From assembly GCA_012839185.1 (NCBI GenBank), contig DUNU01000016.1, forward strand, positions 1 to 64,000: a stretch of 64,000 nt of DNA. Reading direction: 5' to 3'. Position numbers and translations under genes: made by a program. Origin of the DNA: Clostridiales bacterium (lineage in GTDB: Bacteria > Bacillota > Clostridia > Oscillospirales > Acutalibacteraceae). Under the pieces are notes generated by a model that saw only the letters and a program-made list of their open reading frames with translations, did no database searches and was not told where the DNA came from. Numbering within the stretch: position 1 is the stretch's first letter; the number at the start of each line of letters is the position of its first letter. Shown here piece by piece: positions 8,054-16,650 of this stretch.

Positions 8054-8848
8054 ATGCGACAGTTATTTCAAAATCTGAAAGAATATAAAGCCTATTTAGG
8101 TTATGCACCGAAGTCCATATTAAAAACTGAGGTTGCGGACACCTATTTAAATTGGCTTTGGTGGTTTTTGGAACCATTGTTATTTATGCTTGTATATACT
8201 TTTATTGCAGGTTTTATATTCAGCAAAAAGGTTGAGTATTTCCCAATATTCGTATTTATCGGACTTAACTGCTGGAACTTCTTTGACCGTTCGATAAAAC
8301 GGGGAGTAACTCTGGTAAAGTATTATAAGGGCATATTCTCGAAAATCTATGTACCGAAATATATAATGCTTCTGGTACAGATGTTTGTTGAGGGGATAAA
8401 GATTGCAATATCATATCTTTTAGTTATCATCATGATGTTCATATATAAAGTTCCGCTGACCTGGCATATTTTAGAAGCCTTACCTCTATTTATTCTCCTC
8501 TTTATTCTATCTTTCGGTGGAGCGTCCATTATGCTTCATTTCGGCGTATTTATAAAAGACCTTGCAAACATCGTTACGGTTATACTTCGTCTTTTCTTCT
8601 ATTTATCGGGTATATTCTACGACATCGGTGCAAACAAAACAATAGCGAACAATGCATTATACAGCACGATTTTACTTCGTGTAAATCCAATTGCCATGAT
8701 AATGGACGGGCTGAGAAACTGCCTGCTCTACGGTCAAAGTCCCGATTGGCTTGCCGTCGGAATATGGACGGTTTTAGGTGTTTTGCTTTGTGCTTTCGGC
8801 GTTCATCTTATTCATAAGTATGAGTCCGGCTATATTAAAATTTCGTGA
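8054..8848 (+). CDS. ABC-2 type polymer exporter permease (TagG-like)
   Basis: 264 residues with about six membrane segments and the ABC-2 permease pattern (EPLLFMLVYTFIAGFIF near the start, GLRNCLLYG near the end). It is followed by its ATPase. Known: TagG/RfbA-type permeases export undecaprenyl-linked teichoic acids or O-polysaccharides. Place in the operon: after LicD (GAGGATAATT before the ATG), with its stop next to the ribosome binding site of the ATPase gene. Confidence 0.85.
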   Translation: MRQLFQNLKEYKAYLGYAPKSILKTEVADTYLNWLWWFLEPLLFMLVYTFIAGFIFSKKVEYFPIFVFIGLNCWNFFDRSIKRGVTLVKYYKGIFSKIYVPKYIMLLVQMFVEGIKIAISYLLVIIMMFIYKVPLTWHILEALPLFILLFILSFGGASIMLHFGVFIKDLANIVTVILRLFFYLSGIFYDIGANKTIANNALYSTILLRVNPIAMIMDGLRNCLLYGQSPDWLAVGIWTVLGVLLCAFGVHLIHKYESGYIKIS

Positions 8849-8856
8849 GGTGGAGT

Positions 8857-9627
8857 ATGGAAGATGCAATTATTATTAAAGACTTACATATAAGTTACCG
8901 CACGGTTCAGGCAGCCTCTATTTTCAAAGCACTTTTCAAAAAAGAGAAAAAAGTCAAAAAATTCGATGCGATAAAAGGCATTTCGCTAACGATAAAAAAG
9001 GGGCAAATTGTCGGTCTTATCGGTAAAAACGGCAGCGGAAAATCAACACTTCTTCGTGCCGTCGCAAATATTTTCAAAGCCGATGCCGGAACAATCGACA
9101 CCTGCGGAAATACCGTCCAACTTATGTCCATCGGCGTTGGCTTTCAAAATGACCTCTCCGGCAGGGAGAATATCTATCTTTCCGGTATGCTTCTGGGATA
9201 TACAAAAGAATATATTAACGAGCAACTTGATAATATTATCGAATTTAGCGAACTCGGCGATTTTATTGACCAACCCGTTCGCACATATTCAAGCGGTATG
9301 TACTCAAAACTTGCTTTCTCCATTACATCCACTCTTGAATCCGATATTATTTTAGTTGATGAGGTGCTTTCCGTCGGCGACGTAAATTTCAGGAAAAAGA
9401 GTTATGCCCGCCTTAAAGAGATGATAAATCAGGAGGACAAGACCGTTCTTATCGTTTCACACAATTCAAATACGATAAGAGAACTTTGCTCTCATGCGGT
9501 TTGGCTGAATGACGGTATTCTCAAAATGACCGGCGAAGTAAACGAAGTCGTTGATGCTTATGAAGATTTCATGAGCAAGGAAACAGAAAAAAAACGACTT
9601 CAAAAAGAAGCCGCAAAGAAAAAATAA
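8857..9627 (+). CDS. ABC exporter ATPase (TagH/RfbB-like)
   Basis: 256 residues from ATG 8857; a GTG at 8845 is also possible but lacks a ribosome binding site. Walker A is GKNGSGKS (56-63), the signature YSSGM (144-148), Walker B ILVDEV (165-170) and the switch histidine H202. The insertion before Walker A and the short C-terminal tail are as in TagH/RfbB ATPases. There is no long extracellular C-terminal domain as in some TagH. It powers the permease encoded just upstream. The TAA (9625-9627) directly abuts the stop codon of the convergent rimM, with no terminator between. Confidence 0.88.
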   Translation: MEDAIIIKDLHISYRTVQAASIFKALFKKEKKVKKFDAIKGISLTIKKGQIVGLIGKNGSGKSTLLRAVANIFKADAGTIDTCGNTVQLMSIGVGFQNDLSGRENIYLSGMLLGYTKEYINEQLDNIIEFSELGDFIDQPVRTYSSGMYSKLAFSITSTLESDIILVDEVLSVGDVNFRKKSYARLKEMINQEDKTVLIVSHNSNTIRELCSHAVWLNDGILKMTGEVNEVVDAYEDFMSKETEKKRLQKEAAKKK

Positions 9628-10137
9628 TCAATCGAACATCCCTTTTATCGGGGCAATTTTGACAATACACGCGTCAATATCGACAAATTTCACAAACTCA
9701 TCGACGGCGGGAAAGAGATATTCCCTGCCGTCTTTTTCTATATGCCACAAGGTCTGAGCGGGGGTTGAACTTACGTCCGTTATAATCCCGTACTCGATAT
9801 TTTCATCGGCAAAATCAATGACTTTACAACCGAACAATTCCTGCAAAAAATATTCCCCGTCAGCCAAATTCGCATCATCACGACGGATATATAATATCGT
9901 ATTTCGCATATTCTCGGCGGTATTCATATCTTCCACACCGTCAAGTTTCAGAAGCACGACATTTTTATGAACACGGCAGGAATTTATTTTTATCGATTTT
10001 TTCCCCTCATCATCAAAATACAAAACCTTAAACCGCTTTACGAAATCGGGGCTGTCGCACCACGGATTTAGTTTCATTTCACCTTTTACACCGTGAGTGC
10101 CGACAATTTCACCGACTTCTAAAAATTCTTTTCTCAT
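9628..10137 (-). CDS. rimM: Ribosome maturation factor RimM
   Basis: 169 residues, the usual length. The N-terminal beta-barrel motif VGEIVGTHGVKGEMK (7-21) and the C-terminal PRC-barrel region (HIEKDGREYLFPAVDEFV) are typical. Known: RimM binds ribosomal protein S19 and assists maturation of the 30S head. Its start overlaps the stop of the upstream hydrolase by 4 bp (10134-10137), so the two are cotranscribed. The usual rpsP-trmD neighbours are absent; this is a relocated copy. Confidence 0.92.
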   Translation of the reverse strand: MRKEFLEVGEIVGTHGVKGEMKLNPWCDSPDFVKRFKVLYFDDEGKKSIKINSCRVHKNVVLLKLDGVEDMNTAENMRNTILYIRRDDANLADGEYFLQELFGCKVIDFADENIEYGIITDVSSTPAQTLWHIEKDGREYLFPAVDEFVKFVDIDACIVKIAPIKGMFD

Positions 10138-11105
10138 CCTTCTATAAATTCAAATATCGTATCAAGATATTTCTGCAAAACTTCCGAACCGCTTAAATAA
10201 ATTTCGTGACGGGAATCTCTGAACCACACAAGTCTGCCGTCGGGTAATTTTTTGACAAACTCGTTATGTTTCGGATTTTCAACCGAGCCGTCTTCCTCCG
10301 CCTGACACAAAAGCACGGGAATATCAATCCTGCTGCAATTTCTCCGGCTCATGATTTTCGGAATGAGTTTCATCGCCTCCAACGTCCACTTGTTTGACGG
10401 GTCAGATGCCTGATAATCCCTGTCGGCAACACGCTTTGCCTGCCAATAATCAAACCTATCCTTACTTGTCGCGTTGCTCTCCTCCCAAGTTCTGTTTGCA
10501 TTAAAACCTTTTCCGGTGGGAACGCGTTTCATCCCCTGCCCGACACAAGTCAAAACTGAGGTTAAAACGGTCGTAACGCTGTGCGGGAGACCGTGAGTTT
10601 TCGCGGATATCATCGGAGCGGTCAGAACACACTTGTCTATCCCTTCGCATCTGTAGTCCTGAAGATAACGTACCGCAATGGCACCGCCCATCGAATGAGC
10701 GTAAAGATAGCAAGGCAGACCGACACTTTGCGGCTCAACAATGAGTGCAAAAAATCTGCGGAAATCCTTTACATAATCATCAAACGAACGAAGATAAACC
10801 GTTTCGGGATCATCTCCCTCACGAAGGCTCTTTCCGTGCCCTCTGTGATCAAGCGAAAAAACATTGTAACCGGCTTTGAGGAAATAATAAGTCATCTCGA
10901 AAAACTTTTCGCTGCTTTCGGTAAAGCCGTGCAAAATAATAACCGTACCTTTGGCATCATCTCTGAGGAAGGTGTTATAAAAGAGTTTTCCGCCGCGATA
11001 TGATGAAAAATAGTCGGAATAACGATATTTTTCAAGATAAGGCTCGACGATGTTTTTCATATTTTCGGCATAGTTTTCTTCGCTTAAAACTTTGATAACA
11101 GACAT
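10134..11105 (-). CDS. Alpha/beta hydrolase, monoacylglycerol lipase / lysophospholipase-like
   Basis: 323 residues behind a GGAGGG ribosome binding site. The oxyanion strand HGF is at 59-61, DHRGHG at 86-91, the nucleophile elbow AHSMGG has S138, and a late SRHEIY supplies the histidine. This is the pattern of PldB/monoglyceride lipase enzymes, which act on lysophospholipids or monoacylglycerols. There is no signal peptide. It shares a transcript with rimM. Substrate unproven. Confidence 0.85.
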   Translation of the reverse strand: MSVIKVLSEENYAENMKNIVEPYLEKYRYSDYFSSYRGGKLFYNTFLRDDAKGTVIILHGFTESSEKFFEMTYYFLKAGYNVFSLDHRGHGKSLREGDDPETVYLRSFDDYVKDFRRFFALIVEPQSVGLPCYLYAHSMGGAIAVRYLQDYRCEGIDKCVLTAPMISAKTHGLPHSVTTVLTSVLTCVGQGMKRVPTGKGFNANRTWEESNATSKDRFDYWQAKRVADRDYQASDPSNKWTLEAMKLIPKIMSRRNCSRIDIPVLLCQAEEDGSVENPKHNEFVKKLPDGRLVWFRDSRHEIYLSGSEVLQKYLDTIFEFIEG

Positions 11106-11178
11106 ATTTATCCCTCCGACAAAACTTTTCTATTTTGATTATATCACAAGATTTCTCATTTTTCAATAGCAAAATACA

Positions 11179-11209
11179 AACAGTCCCCACAAAAAACGCA
11201 GGGACTGTT
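11179..11209 (-). terminator. Terminator of the DUF4428-SPFH-zinc ribbon-TPM operon
   Basis: Arms AACAGTCCC (11179-11187) and GGGACTGTT (11201-11209), followed on the minus strand by a T-rich tail. It lies 38 bp after the TPM gene stop. Confidence 0.75.
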
Positions 11210-11246
11210 CGTTGGGAGGAAAGGAGGGTGGGTATTTTTCAGAAGC

Positions 11247-12608
11247 TCAGAACTTTCCGCCGCCGCCGCCGTGGGAACTGCCGGAAGAACTTGAATGCGT
11301 TGAACTTCCGCTGCTTCTTCCGCCGGAAGATGATGACTCGCTTGCTTTCGCAGTTTTGGAAACACTCTTTCTGACGAAATATTCTCCGCCGCCGGTAACC
11401 TGTACCGAACCCGGAACAACACAGTCCGCAGCGGTGCGTGCCTTCTGAGGAGCACGTGCCTTAGCAAGATGCTTCTTCATAATGAAGACCATAAACGCAA
11501 CCGAAACCGCAAGAATAACAGCTTCCATAACAAGAAAATCACTGAAACTTACATAGTTAAACGGATTTTTGAAAGTACGGGGAGCAGGATTGCTGTAATC
11601 ATAAGCTTCACCATTCTTGTTATAACCGTCAAGGAACGTTTCGACATTTAAAAGATAAATATCAAAAGCTTTATAATATTTACCTTTGCTTAAAAACGGA
11701 GCAATCCTTTTATTGATATAAGAATCACCGTCATAAATCGCATAGTCAGTGAAAACGCTTATACCTTTTCCCTTAGTGGAAGTGTAGTAATCTCGACTGT
11801 TCATATTGATAACTAAAACCATACCGTCATCTTGGTAACCGTTATAGTCGTAATAATCGTCTGCATACTGTACCTTTCCTTTGTTATAGAAAGTAGTTGT
11901 AGTATGAATAACAACCTGATAACTGTATGTTTCAAAAATCTGACCGATACGGGTGTCAAGCAGAGTTTCTTCCTCGTCGGTTAAAAGGTCTGCATCGTCA
12001 ATAACCCGCTTGCCGTGTGAATTGGGGGTATTGTGTCCGACATCATCCGGAACGGCATTGTTCGGGTCGTTGTAATCATAGCCATCATAATAGTCATCAC
12101 TCGGATAATCTTCAATACCCAAATTCAGTTCGTCCCTATGTACAATCTCAGATGCAATCTTCAAAAGAGAAGTGTAATAATCACCTTCATCAGCTTCATA
12201 GGAATATGTAATCATCGCATCACGGGCTTCTTCAGAGAAAAGAGAAACACCGTTCCAATTATAGGTATATAAGGCACTACTTGCGTTTTCGGTATCGAAA
12301 ATAGCCATATAGAGCGGAGCATCGGTATAATAACTCGGATTATTTTCCATGAAGAAATCGGAATATCCGTCCTCGTCATAGCCCGAACCTCTCGGCATGG
12401 TGATGAATATCATCGCACTGTTGCCGAATAAATTCAAATCCGCACAATATGCTTCAATTTCGGCTTCCTCATCGCTGTCGAGAACATCTGCATAGTCAAA
12501 AACAAATTGCTCAACATCAAGATGACCGCCGCTTGCAGTTGCTAAGACCGGAACGGCACTGGTTGCAAGAAGGAGAACGCATATAATAATCGAAAATAGT
12601 TTTTTCAT
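11247..12608 (-). CDS. Membrane protein with two TPM domains (YdjH-like)
   Basis: 453 residues from ATG 12608 (GGAGGATATT upstream). A signal sequence (1-22) is followed by two TPM-type domains: the first begins FVFDYADVLDSDEE, the second RVIDDADLLTDEEE. After them come a membrane segment (LVMEAVILAVSVAFMVFI) and a tail rich in Ser, His and Gly ending GGGGGKF, as in the family. Known: TPM proteins are envelope-facing factors; Bacillus YdjH carries one and acts with YdjG and YdjI. It is the last gene of the four-gene operon. The duplicated TPM domain is longer than in the usual single-domain member. Confidence 0.8.
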   Translation of the reverse strand: MKKLFSIIICVLLLATSAVPVLATASGGHLDVEQFVFDYADVLDSDEEAEIEAYCADLNLFGNSAMIFITMPRGSGYDEDGYSDFFMENNPSYYTDAPLYMAIFDTENASSALYTYNWNGVSLFSEEARDAMITYSYEADEGDYYTSLLKIASEIVHRDELNLGIEDYPSDDYYDGYDYNDPNNAVPDDVGHNTPNSHGKRVIDDADLLTDEEETLLDTRIGQIFETYSYQVVIHTTTTFYNKGKVQYADDYYDYNGYQDDGMVLVINMNSRDYYTSTKGKGISVFTDYAIYDGDSYINKRIAPFLSKGKYYKAFDIYLLNVETFLDGYNKNGEAYDYSNPAPRTFKNPFNYVSFSDFLVMEAVILAVSVAFMVFIMKKHLAKARAPQKARTAADCVVPGSVQVTGGGEYFVRKSVSKTAKASESSSSGGRSSGSSTHSSSSGSSHGGGGGKF

Positions 12609-12621
12609 TTTAATATCCTCC

Positions 12622-13743
12622 TTATGAAAACGCTTGCCAGAGCCAATAGGCGGCACTCATAACGACTGCGGGAATTGCTGTATAAAGAATGCGATGCAGC
12701 ATTACTTTTTTCTTGTCGAGCGGCAATTCGCCGGCAACCTCGCCCGTCTGACCGTTGACCGCAAATTTATATATCTTGTTTTCATATTTCGTTGTCAGAA
12801 TCCAGACGGGAAGCATGACATAACGATATGAAGAATTTGCCGGATTTATCGCGGAACTTATCGGACGGACTGACGAATAGCCCTGAACTGTTTTACGAAA
12901 CTCATCCTGAGTAGTATTCTTAATTCTCTCCTGAGCACGCGGAAAAGCCTCATTGACTTCAACGTCAAATTTATCGGCTAAAAATCCCGACATATAGGCA
13001 CTGTTGAAAGGCTGAAGCTCCTGAAAATGGAAAGGCTCAAGAGCATCCATATATTCATCTTCCATCTTGGCAGATGCGTCAGTCGGAATGTTTCGAAAAT
13101 AAAGATTTCCCTGACGACGGATATTATAATATGACGTTTCGGTATAATTATAATTCCTGTCACTCCATGTGCGGACTTTTGTTCCCTCGTAGGAGACATC
13201 GGCATACACTCCCGAGTCAAAGAGCCAGAACGGAACATATATACCTTTTACTTCATCCAAACGTTTTTCCGGATTGAAAACCGGCGGAACGTATTTGCAT
13301 GATTTATAGTGCTTGACTAAAGCATTTATAGCGGCTTTTTTATCAAGTTTGAACGGCAAAATCTGTTGAGGTTGATAAACACCTCGGACATTGGCATTAA
13401 GCACAATCGGATTGTCGCAATAGGGGCACTTCGTCGCCGCGGTATTCACATCGGCTACAACTTCCGCACCGCAGGACTTGCAGGCATACGAAACCACGCC
13501 GTCCATTATTTCAAGTTCTTCGCCTTGCCAACTATATCCCGTGCCCTGACCTGCTGCGGGAGGTTGTGCATCTTGTCCTATCGGAGCAGTCTGTGCATTA
13601 CCCGTACCATCCTGTCCGAACATTGCTTCAATAGTCGCTTTCGGAAAAACACTGTCGCAGGCATCGCACTTAAATTCGCCGCTTGCGGGTGCAAATTTAA
13701 TCACATCACCGCAATTTGGGCATTTATATTGAGTTTGATCCAT
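12622..13743 (-). CDS. Zinc-ribbon membrane protein (YdjG-like)
   Basis: 373 residues. There are two N-terminal zinc ribbons (YKCPNCG with FKCDACD; YACKSCG with KCPYCDN), a conserved soluble core containing YVPFWLF and YVMLPVWIL, and a C-terminal membrane helix (ILYTAIPAVVMSAAYWLW). Many databases mislabel this family as a PriA-type helicase because of the zinc ribbon; no helicase motifs are present. Known: Bacillus YdjG works with YdjH and recruits a PspA/SPFH complex to membranes. It is followed after 13 bp by the TPM gene, the same pairing as ydjG-ydjH. Confidence 0.78.
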   Translation of the reverse strand: MDQTQYKCPNCGDVIKFAPASGEFKCDACDSVFPKATIEAMFGQDGTGNAQTAPIGQDAQPPAAGQGTGYSWQGEELEIMDGVVSYACKSCGAEVVADVNTAATKCPYCDNPIVLNANVRGVYQPQQILPFKLDKKAAINALVKHYKSCKYVPPVFNPEKRLDEVKGIYVPFWLFDSGVYADVSYEGTKVRTWSDRNYNYTETSYYNIRRQGNLYFRNIPTDASAKMEDEYMDALEPFHFQELQPFNSAYMSGFLADKFDVEVNEAFPRAQERIKNTTQDEFRKTVQGYSSVRPISSAINPANSSYRYVMLPVWILTTKYENKIYKFAVNGQTGEVAGELPLDKKKVMLHRILYTAIPAVVMSAAYWLWQAFS

Positions 13744-13893
13744 AATTACCTCGCTTTACTTCTAACATAAAAGCGAAAAGTGCAGAACAAAGCGGAAAAT
13801 CTTTCGGAAACATAAATTTTGAAATGTTAAATTCTTCGGATATTCAATCCGTTTTCCTGCGAATTTTCCGCCTTATCCGAACTCCGTTTTCTT

Positions 13894-15264
13894 TTATGTC
13901 TTATCAGCCTCGTCGAAAACATCACCGCATTCGGGACAGAATTTCGGAGGATTCTTCGGGTCTTCGGGCTTCCAACCGCATTTATCACAAGCATAAAGCG
14001 GAGCACCTTCCGGCTTCTTACCGCCACAATTGGGACAGAACTTACCCTTATTCACCGCACCGCAGGAACATGTCCAGCCCTCAACGGGAGCGGGCTGTGG
14101 TTGACCGCAGTTTGTGCAGAATTTACCCGAATTGGTTGTACCGCAAGCACAAGTCCAACCTGCAACCGCTGCGGGAGCGGGAGTAGCGGGCTGCTGAACA
14201 GGTTGTTGAGTGTTAGGAGCGGCGAAACTTCCGCCTGCATTCGGGTTTTGTTGTGCAGCCTGGAACATGTTGGCGGCATTCATACCGGTCATTTGCATAC
14301 CCATACCCATACCGGCAAAGCCCATCATCGCACCGCTTTCGTTGTTTGCCGCATCTACCATAGCCTGAGCCTGAGCATGTGCCAAAGCACCGGCGGCATA
14401 GTTCATATCGGTATAGAAAGCCTTTTCCTGAAGGTCCTTGATCTTCTTTGCATCCTCCTCGGGGATGGAAACGGAGGCAACGGAACAACGGACAATCTCA
14501 ATTCCGCGATATTCGCCCCAGACCTGAGAAAGCTCGGTCTTGAGAATATTTGAAAGCTCTTTCGTGTGTGCCGGAACTTCGTCATATGCAACGCCCTGAG
14601 TAGCAAGAGTGGAGAGTGCAGGCTGTAAAGCATCCAAAAGCTCGGACTTCAATGTCGAATCAATCTCTTCACGCTTGAAAGAATCAGAAACATTGGCAGA
14701 TACATTCTTATAAAATACCAAGGGGTCAGTAATTTTATATGTATATTCACCGTTGCAACGAAGGTCAACGGAAAGTTTTCTGCCTGTTGACGGGTCAACG
14801 ACTATGGAGAACATAATCGGTGTCTTTGTACCGAATTTGTTGCCCATAATTTCTTTGGTATTAAAGTAATAAACACGCTGATCCATAGCGGTGTCGCCAC
14901 CGAATGTGAAACGCTTACCTAAAACCTGAAAACTCTTTTTAATGTTTTCGGCATTAAGTCCGCCGTAGAATATTGTCGGCTCGGTGGCTGTATCATAAAC
15001 AAATTCACCCGGCTCTGCACAAAGTTCAACAATCTTACCCTGCTCGACAATAATCATACACTGACCGTCGGCAACAGCGACAATTGAACCGTTTGAAATG
15101 ATGTTATCACTGCCTTTTACGTTTGAAGAACGCTTGTTGTTCGTTCTCTTTTCACCCTTTACTACAAGGGTATCAAAATCAAGTGCGTCACAATAGAAAT
15201 AGTCACGCCATGAATCCGCCAATACACCCGAAAGTGCACCGACACCAGCTCTTAAAAGTCCCAT
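13894..15264 (-). CDS. SPFH-domain protein with C-terminal zinc ribbons (YdjI-like)
   Basis: 456 residues. The N-terminus (GLLRAGVGALSGVLADSW) and the SPFH/Band-7 core up to about residue 300 match the YdjI / virion-core-like group. A Gly/Met and Gln/Pro linker leads to three zinc-ribbon modules (WTCACG...FCTNCG, WTCSCG...FCPNCG, YACDKCG...FCPECG). There is no strong membrane helix, in line with YdjI being recruited to membranes by partners. Known: SPFH proteins form ring scaffolds at membranes. It lies second in the operon, about 150 bp before the YdjG-like gene. Confidence 0.82.
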   Translation of the reverse strand: MGLLRAGVGALSGVLADSWRDYFYCDALDFDTLVVKGEKRTNNKRSSNVKGSDNIISNGSIVAVADGQCMIIVEQGKIVELCAEPGEFVYDTATEPTIFYGGLNAENIKKSFQVLGKRFTFGGDTAMDQRVYYFNTKEIMGNKFGTKTPIMFSIVVDPSTGRKLSVDLRCNGEYTYKITDPLVFYKNVSANVSDSFKREEIDSTLKSELLDALQPALSTLATQGVAYDEVPAHTKELSNILKTELSQVWGEYRGIEIVRCSVASVSIPEEDAKKIKDLQEKAFYTDMNYAAGALAHAQAQAMVDAANNESGAMMGFAGMGMGMQMTGMNAANMFQAAQQNPNAGGSFAAPNTQQPVQQPATPAPAAVAGWTCACGTTNSGKFCTNCGQPQPAPVEGWTCSCGAVNKGKFCPNCGGKKPEGAPLYACDKCGWKPEDPKNPPKFCPECGDVFDEADKT

Positions 15265-15285
15265 ATTCTATCTCCTTTATCTTAA

Positions 15286-16422
15286 TTATCTGAGTTGATT
15301 TCCGCAAGCGGGACAAATTTGTTCTCCGCCGACTACCTGCGAGCCACATGCGGGACAAATTACAGCCTGAGGAACATTTTGCTGTTGCATAGGTTGCTGA
15401 CCGAAGCCTTGTTGCATCGGTTGTTGCATCGGTTGACCATAACCCATACCTTGTTGCATCGGCTGTTGCATCGGCTGACCGTAACCCATACCTTGTTGCA
15501 TCGGTTGCTGCATCGGCTGACCATATCCCATACCCTGCTGTTGCATAGGTTGTTGCATCGGCTGACCATAGCCCATATTCTGCATAGGCTGCTGTCCGTA
15601 GCCCATAGGCTGTTGCATTGGTTGTCCATAGCCCATTCCCTGCTGTTGCATAGGTTGTTGCATCGGTTGACCGTAACCCATATTCTGCTGAGGCATACCG
15701 CCCATCATGGGAGTACCCTTAAGCTGAGAAAGGGTAGTGATAATCTGCAACGCCATCGCATAACCCTGCTGTAAAAGTGCGGGAGCGGAACTTGACGAAC
15801 CCGAATAGACGGGAATTGTAAAACCGGGGATAAACTTATGATTTACTGCCACGTAAACGGAAATTCCGGTTACGGGTTTGAGCATACCCTGCTGGTCGTA
15901 GTCATAGGAATCACGACGAAGATAGGGCTGAAGTTGAGGGGGAGCATTGTCAATCGCCATTCCCATGCCAAAACCGACGTTTCTGTTGGGCATTCCGGTC
16001 TTGTTGTTGAAATTGTCGCGACTGTCGGGGATTCCATCGCCGTCGCTGTCCATGTCTATTCCGAAATTCTCTTTGACATAAAAATCGGTTATAGCTGAAA
16101 GGTCAAAGACCTCCGGATTGCCCTCACGGAAATCACCGCCACTCGCCAGAATGCACCAACCGTGATTGGTATCAATCTTAAATTCGCCGTTTTTGCCGAA
16201 ACTCTGAGTAGCATTGAATTGAGCATACTTCTGCTTGTTCTGTTCACGAGCGGCAAGATGTTCGTTTACATCCGCGATAGTACGATTTTTCCAGCCTTCG
16301 GATAAGTCCGAAACTTTTTTCTTGCAATCACCGCAAAGATAACCGTCAGAGAGTGTAAGCCGAGTCAGAACGTTGACTTTTTCTCCGCAAAGATCGCAAA
16401 ACTTTTTTTCAAATAAAGCCAT
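15286..16422 (-). CDS. DUF4428 zinc-ribbon protein with a Gln/Met/Pro/Gly repeat tract
   Basis: 378 residues behind a GGAGG ribosome binding site. There is an N-terminal DUF4428 treble-clef-like ribbon (CDLCGEK...LCGDCKK, 8-34), a central soluble domain (about 60-230) containing DMDSDGDGIPDSRDN, a long low-complexity tract of MGYGQPMQQPMQQ-type repeats (about 245-345), and a final zinc ribbon (CPACGSQ...CPACGNQ). First gene of the operon. In Bacillus the corresponding operon begins with a pspA homolog (ydjF); none is present here. Inference: it may take the place of a PspA-type scaffold. Function unknown. Confidence 0.75.
   Translation of the reverse strand: MALFEKKFCDLCGEKVNVLTRLTLSDGYLCGDCKKKVSDLSEGWKNRTIADVNEHLAAREQNKQKYAQFNATQSFGKNGEFKIDTNHGWCILASGGDFREGNPEVFDLSAITDFYVKENFGIDMDSDGDGIPDSRDNFNNKTGMPNRNVGFGMGMAIDNAPPQLQPYLRRDSYDYDQQGMLKPVTGISVYVAVNHKFIPGFTIPVYSGSSSSAPALLQQGYAMALQIITTLSQLKGTPMMGGMPQQNMGYGQPMQQPMQQQGMGYGQPMQQPMGYGQQPMQNMGYGQPMQQPMQQQGMGYGQPMQQPMQQGMGYGQPMQQPMQQGMGYGQPMQQPMQQGFGQQPMQQQNVPQAVICPACGSQVVGGEQICPACGNQLR
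15384..15692 (-). repeat. Coding repeat tract (MGYGQPMQQPMQQ-like units)
   Basis: About 300 bp of imperfect units of 30-50 bp, encoding Met, Gly, Tyr, Gln and Pro only. Units differ mainly by an extra Gln codon or a missing QPM block, which points to unequal exchange. It lies inside the DUF4428 gene and is in frame throughout. Confidence 0.85.
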
Positions 16423-16454
16423 ATTTTTTCCTCCGTATAAAAATATACAAGAAC

Positions 16455-16483
16455 ATTATACAATTTAGTTATATAATTGTCAA
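16455..16483 (-). promoter_or_regulatory. Perfect consensus promoter of the DUF4428-SPFH operon
   Basis: Minus strand TTGACA (16478-16483), 17 bp, TATAAT (16455-16460), 33 bp before the start codon at 16422. Confidence 0.85.
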
Positions 16484-16577
16484 GGGATTTTTAACATATT
16501 CGTAAAAATGTTGCAATATTGTGTTGTATTTTTGTCTATAACAGAAAAAAGTTTTACTGTCCGTTCAAACTTTACTA

Positions 16578-16606
16578 TTGACAAAACAAAAAAAGGGGTG
16601 TATAAT
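16578..16606 (+). promoter_or_regulatory. Perfect consensus promoter of the 49-aa peptide gene
   Basis: TTGACA (16578-16583), 17 bp, TATAAT (16601-16606), 44 bp before the ATG at 16651. Both boxes and the spacing match the SigA consensus exactly. Confidence 0.88.
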
Positions 16607-16650
16607 GTTTGTACACTAAAATTTATATCTTTTAAACAGAGGTGAAAATA

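Noticed and set aside
12622-13743. PriA helicase annotation for the zinc-ribbon protein
   Set aside because: It has no helicase motifs; only the zinc ribbons resemble PriA. The neighbourhood is YdjG-like.
15295-15774. Plus-strand frame with HRLLHRLT repeats
   Set aside because: Shadow of the Gln/Met/Pro/Gly repeat tract on the opposite strand; no ribosome binding site.
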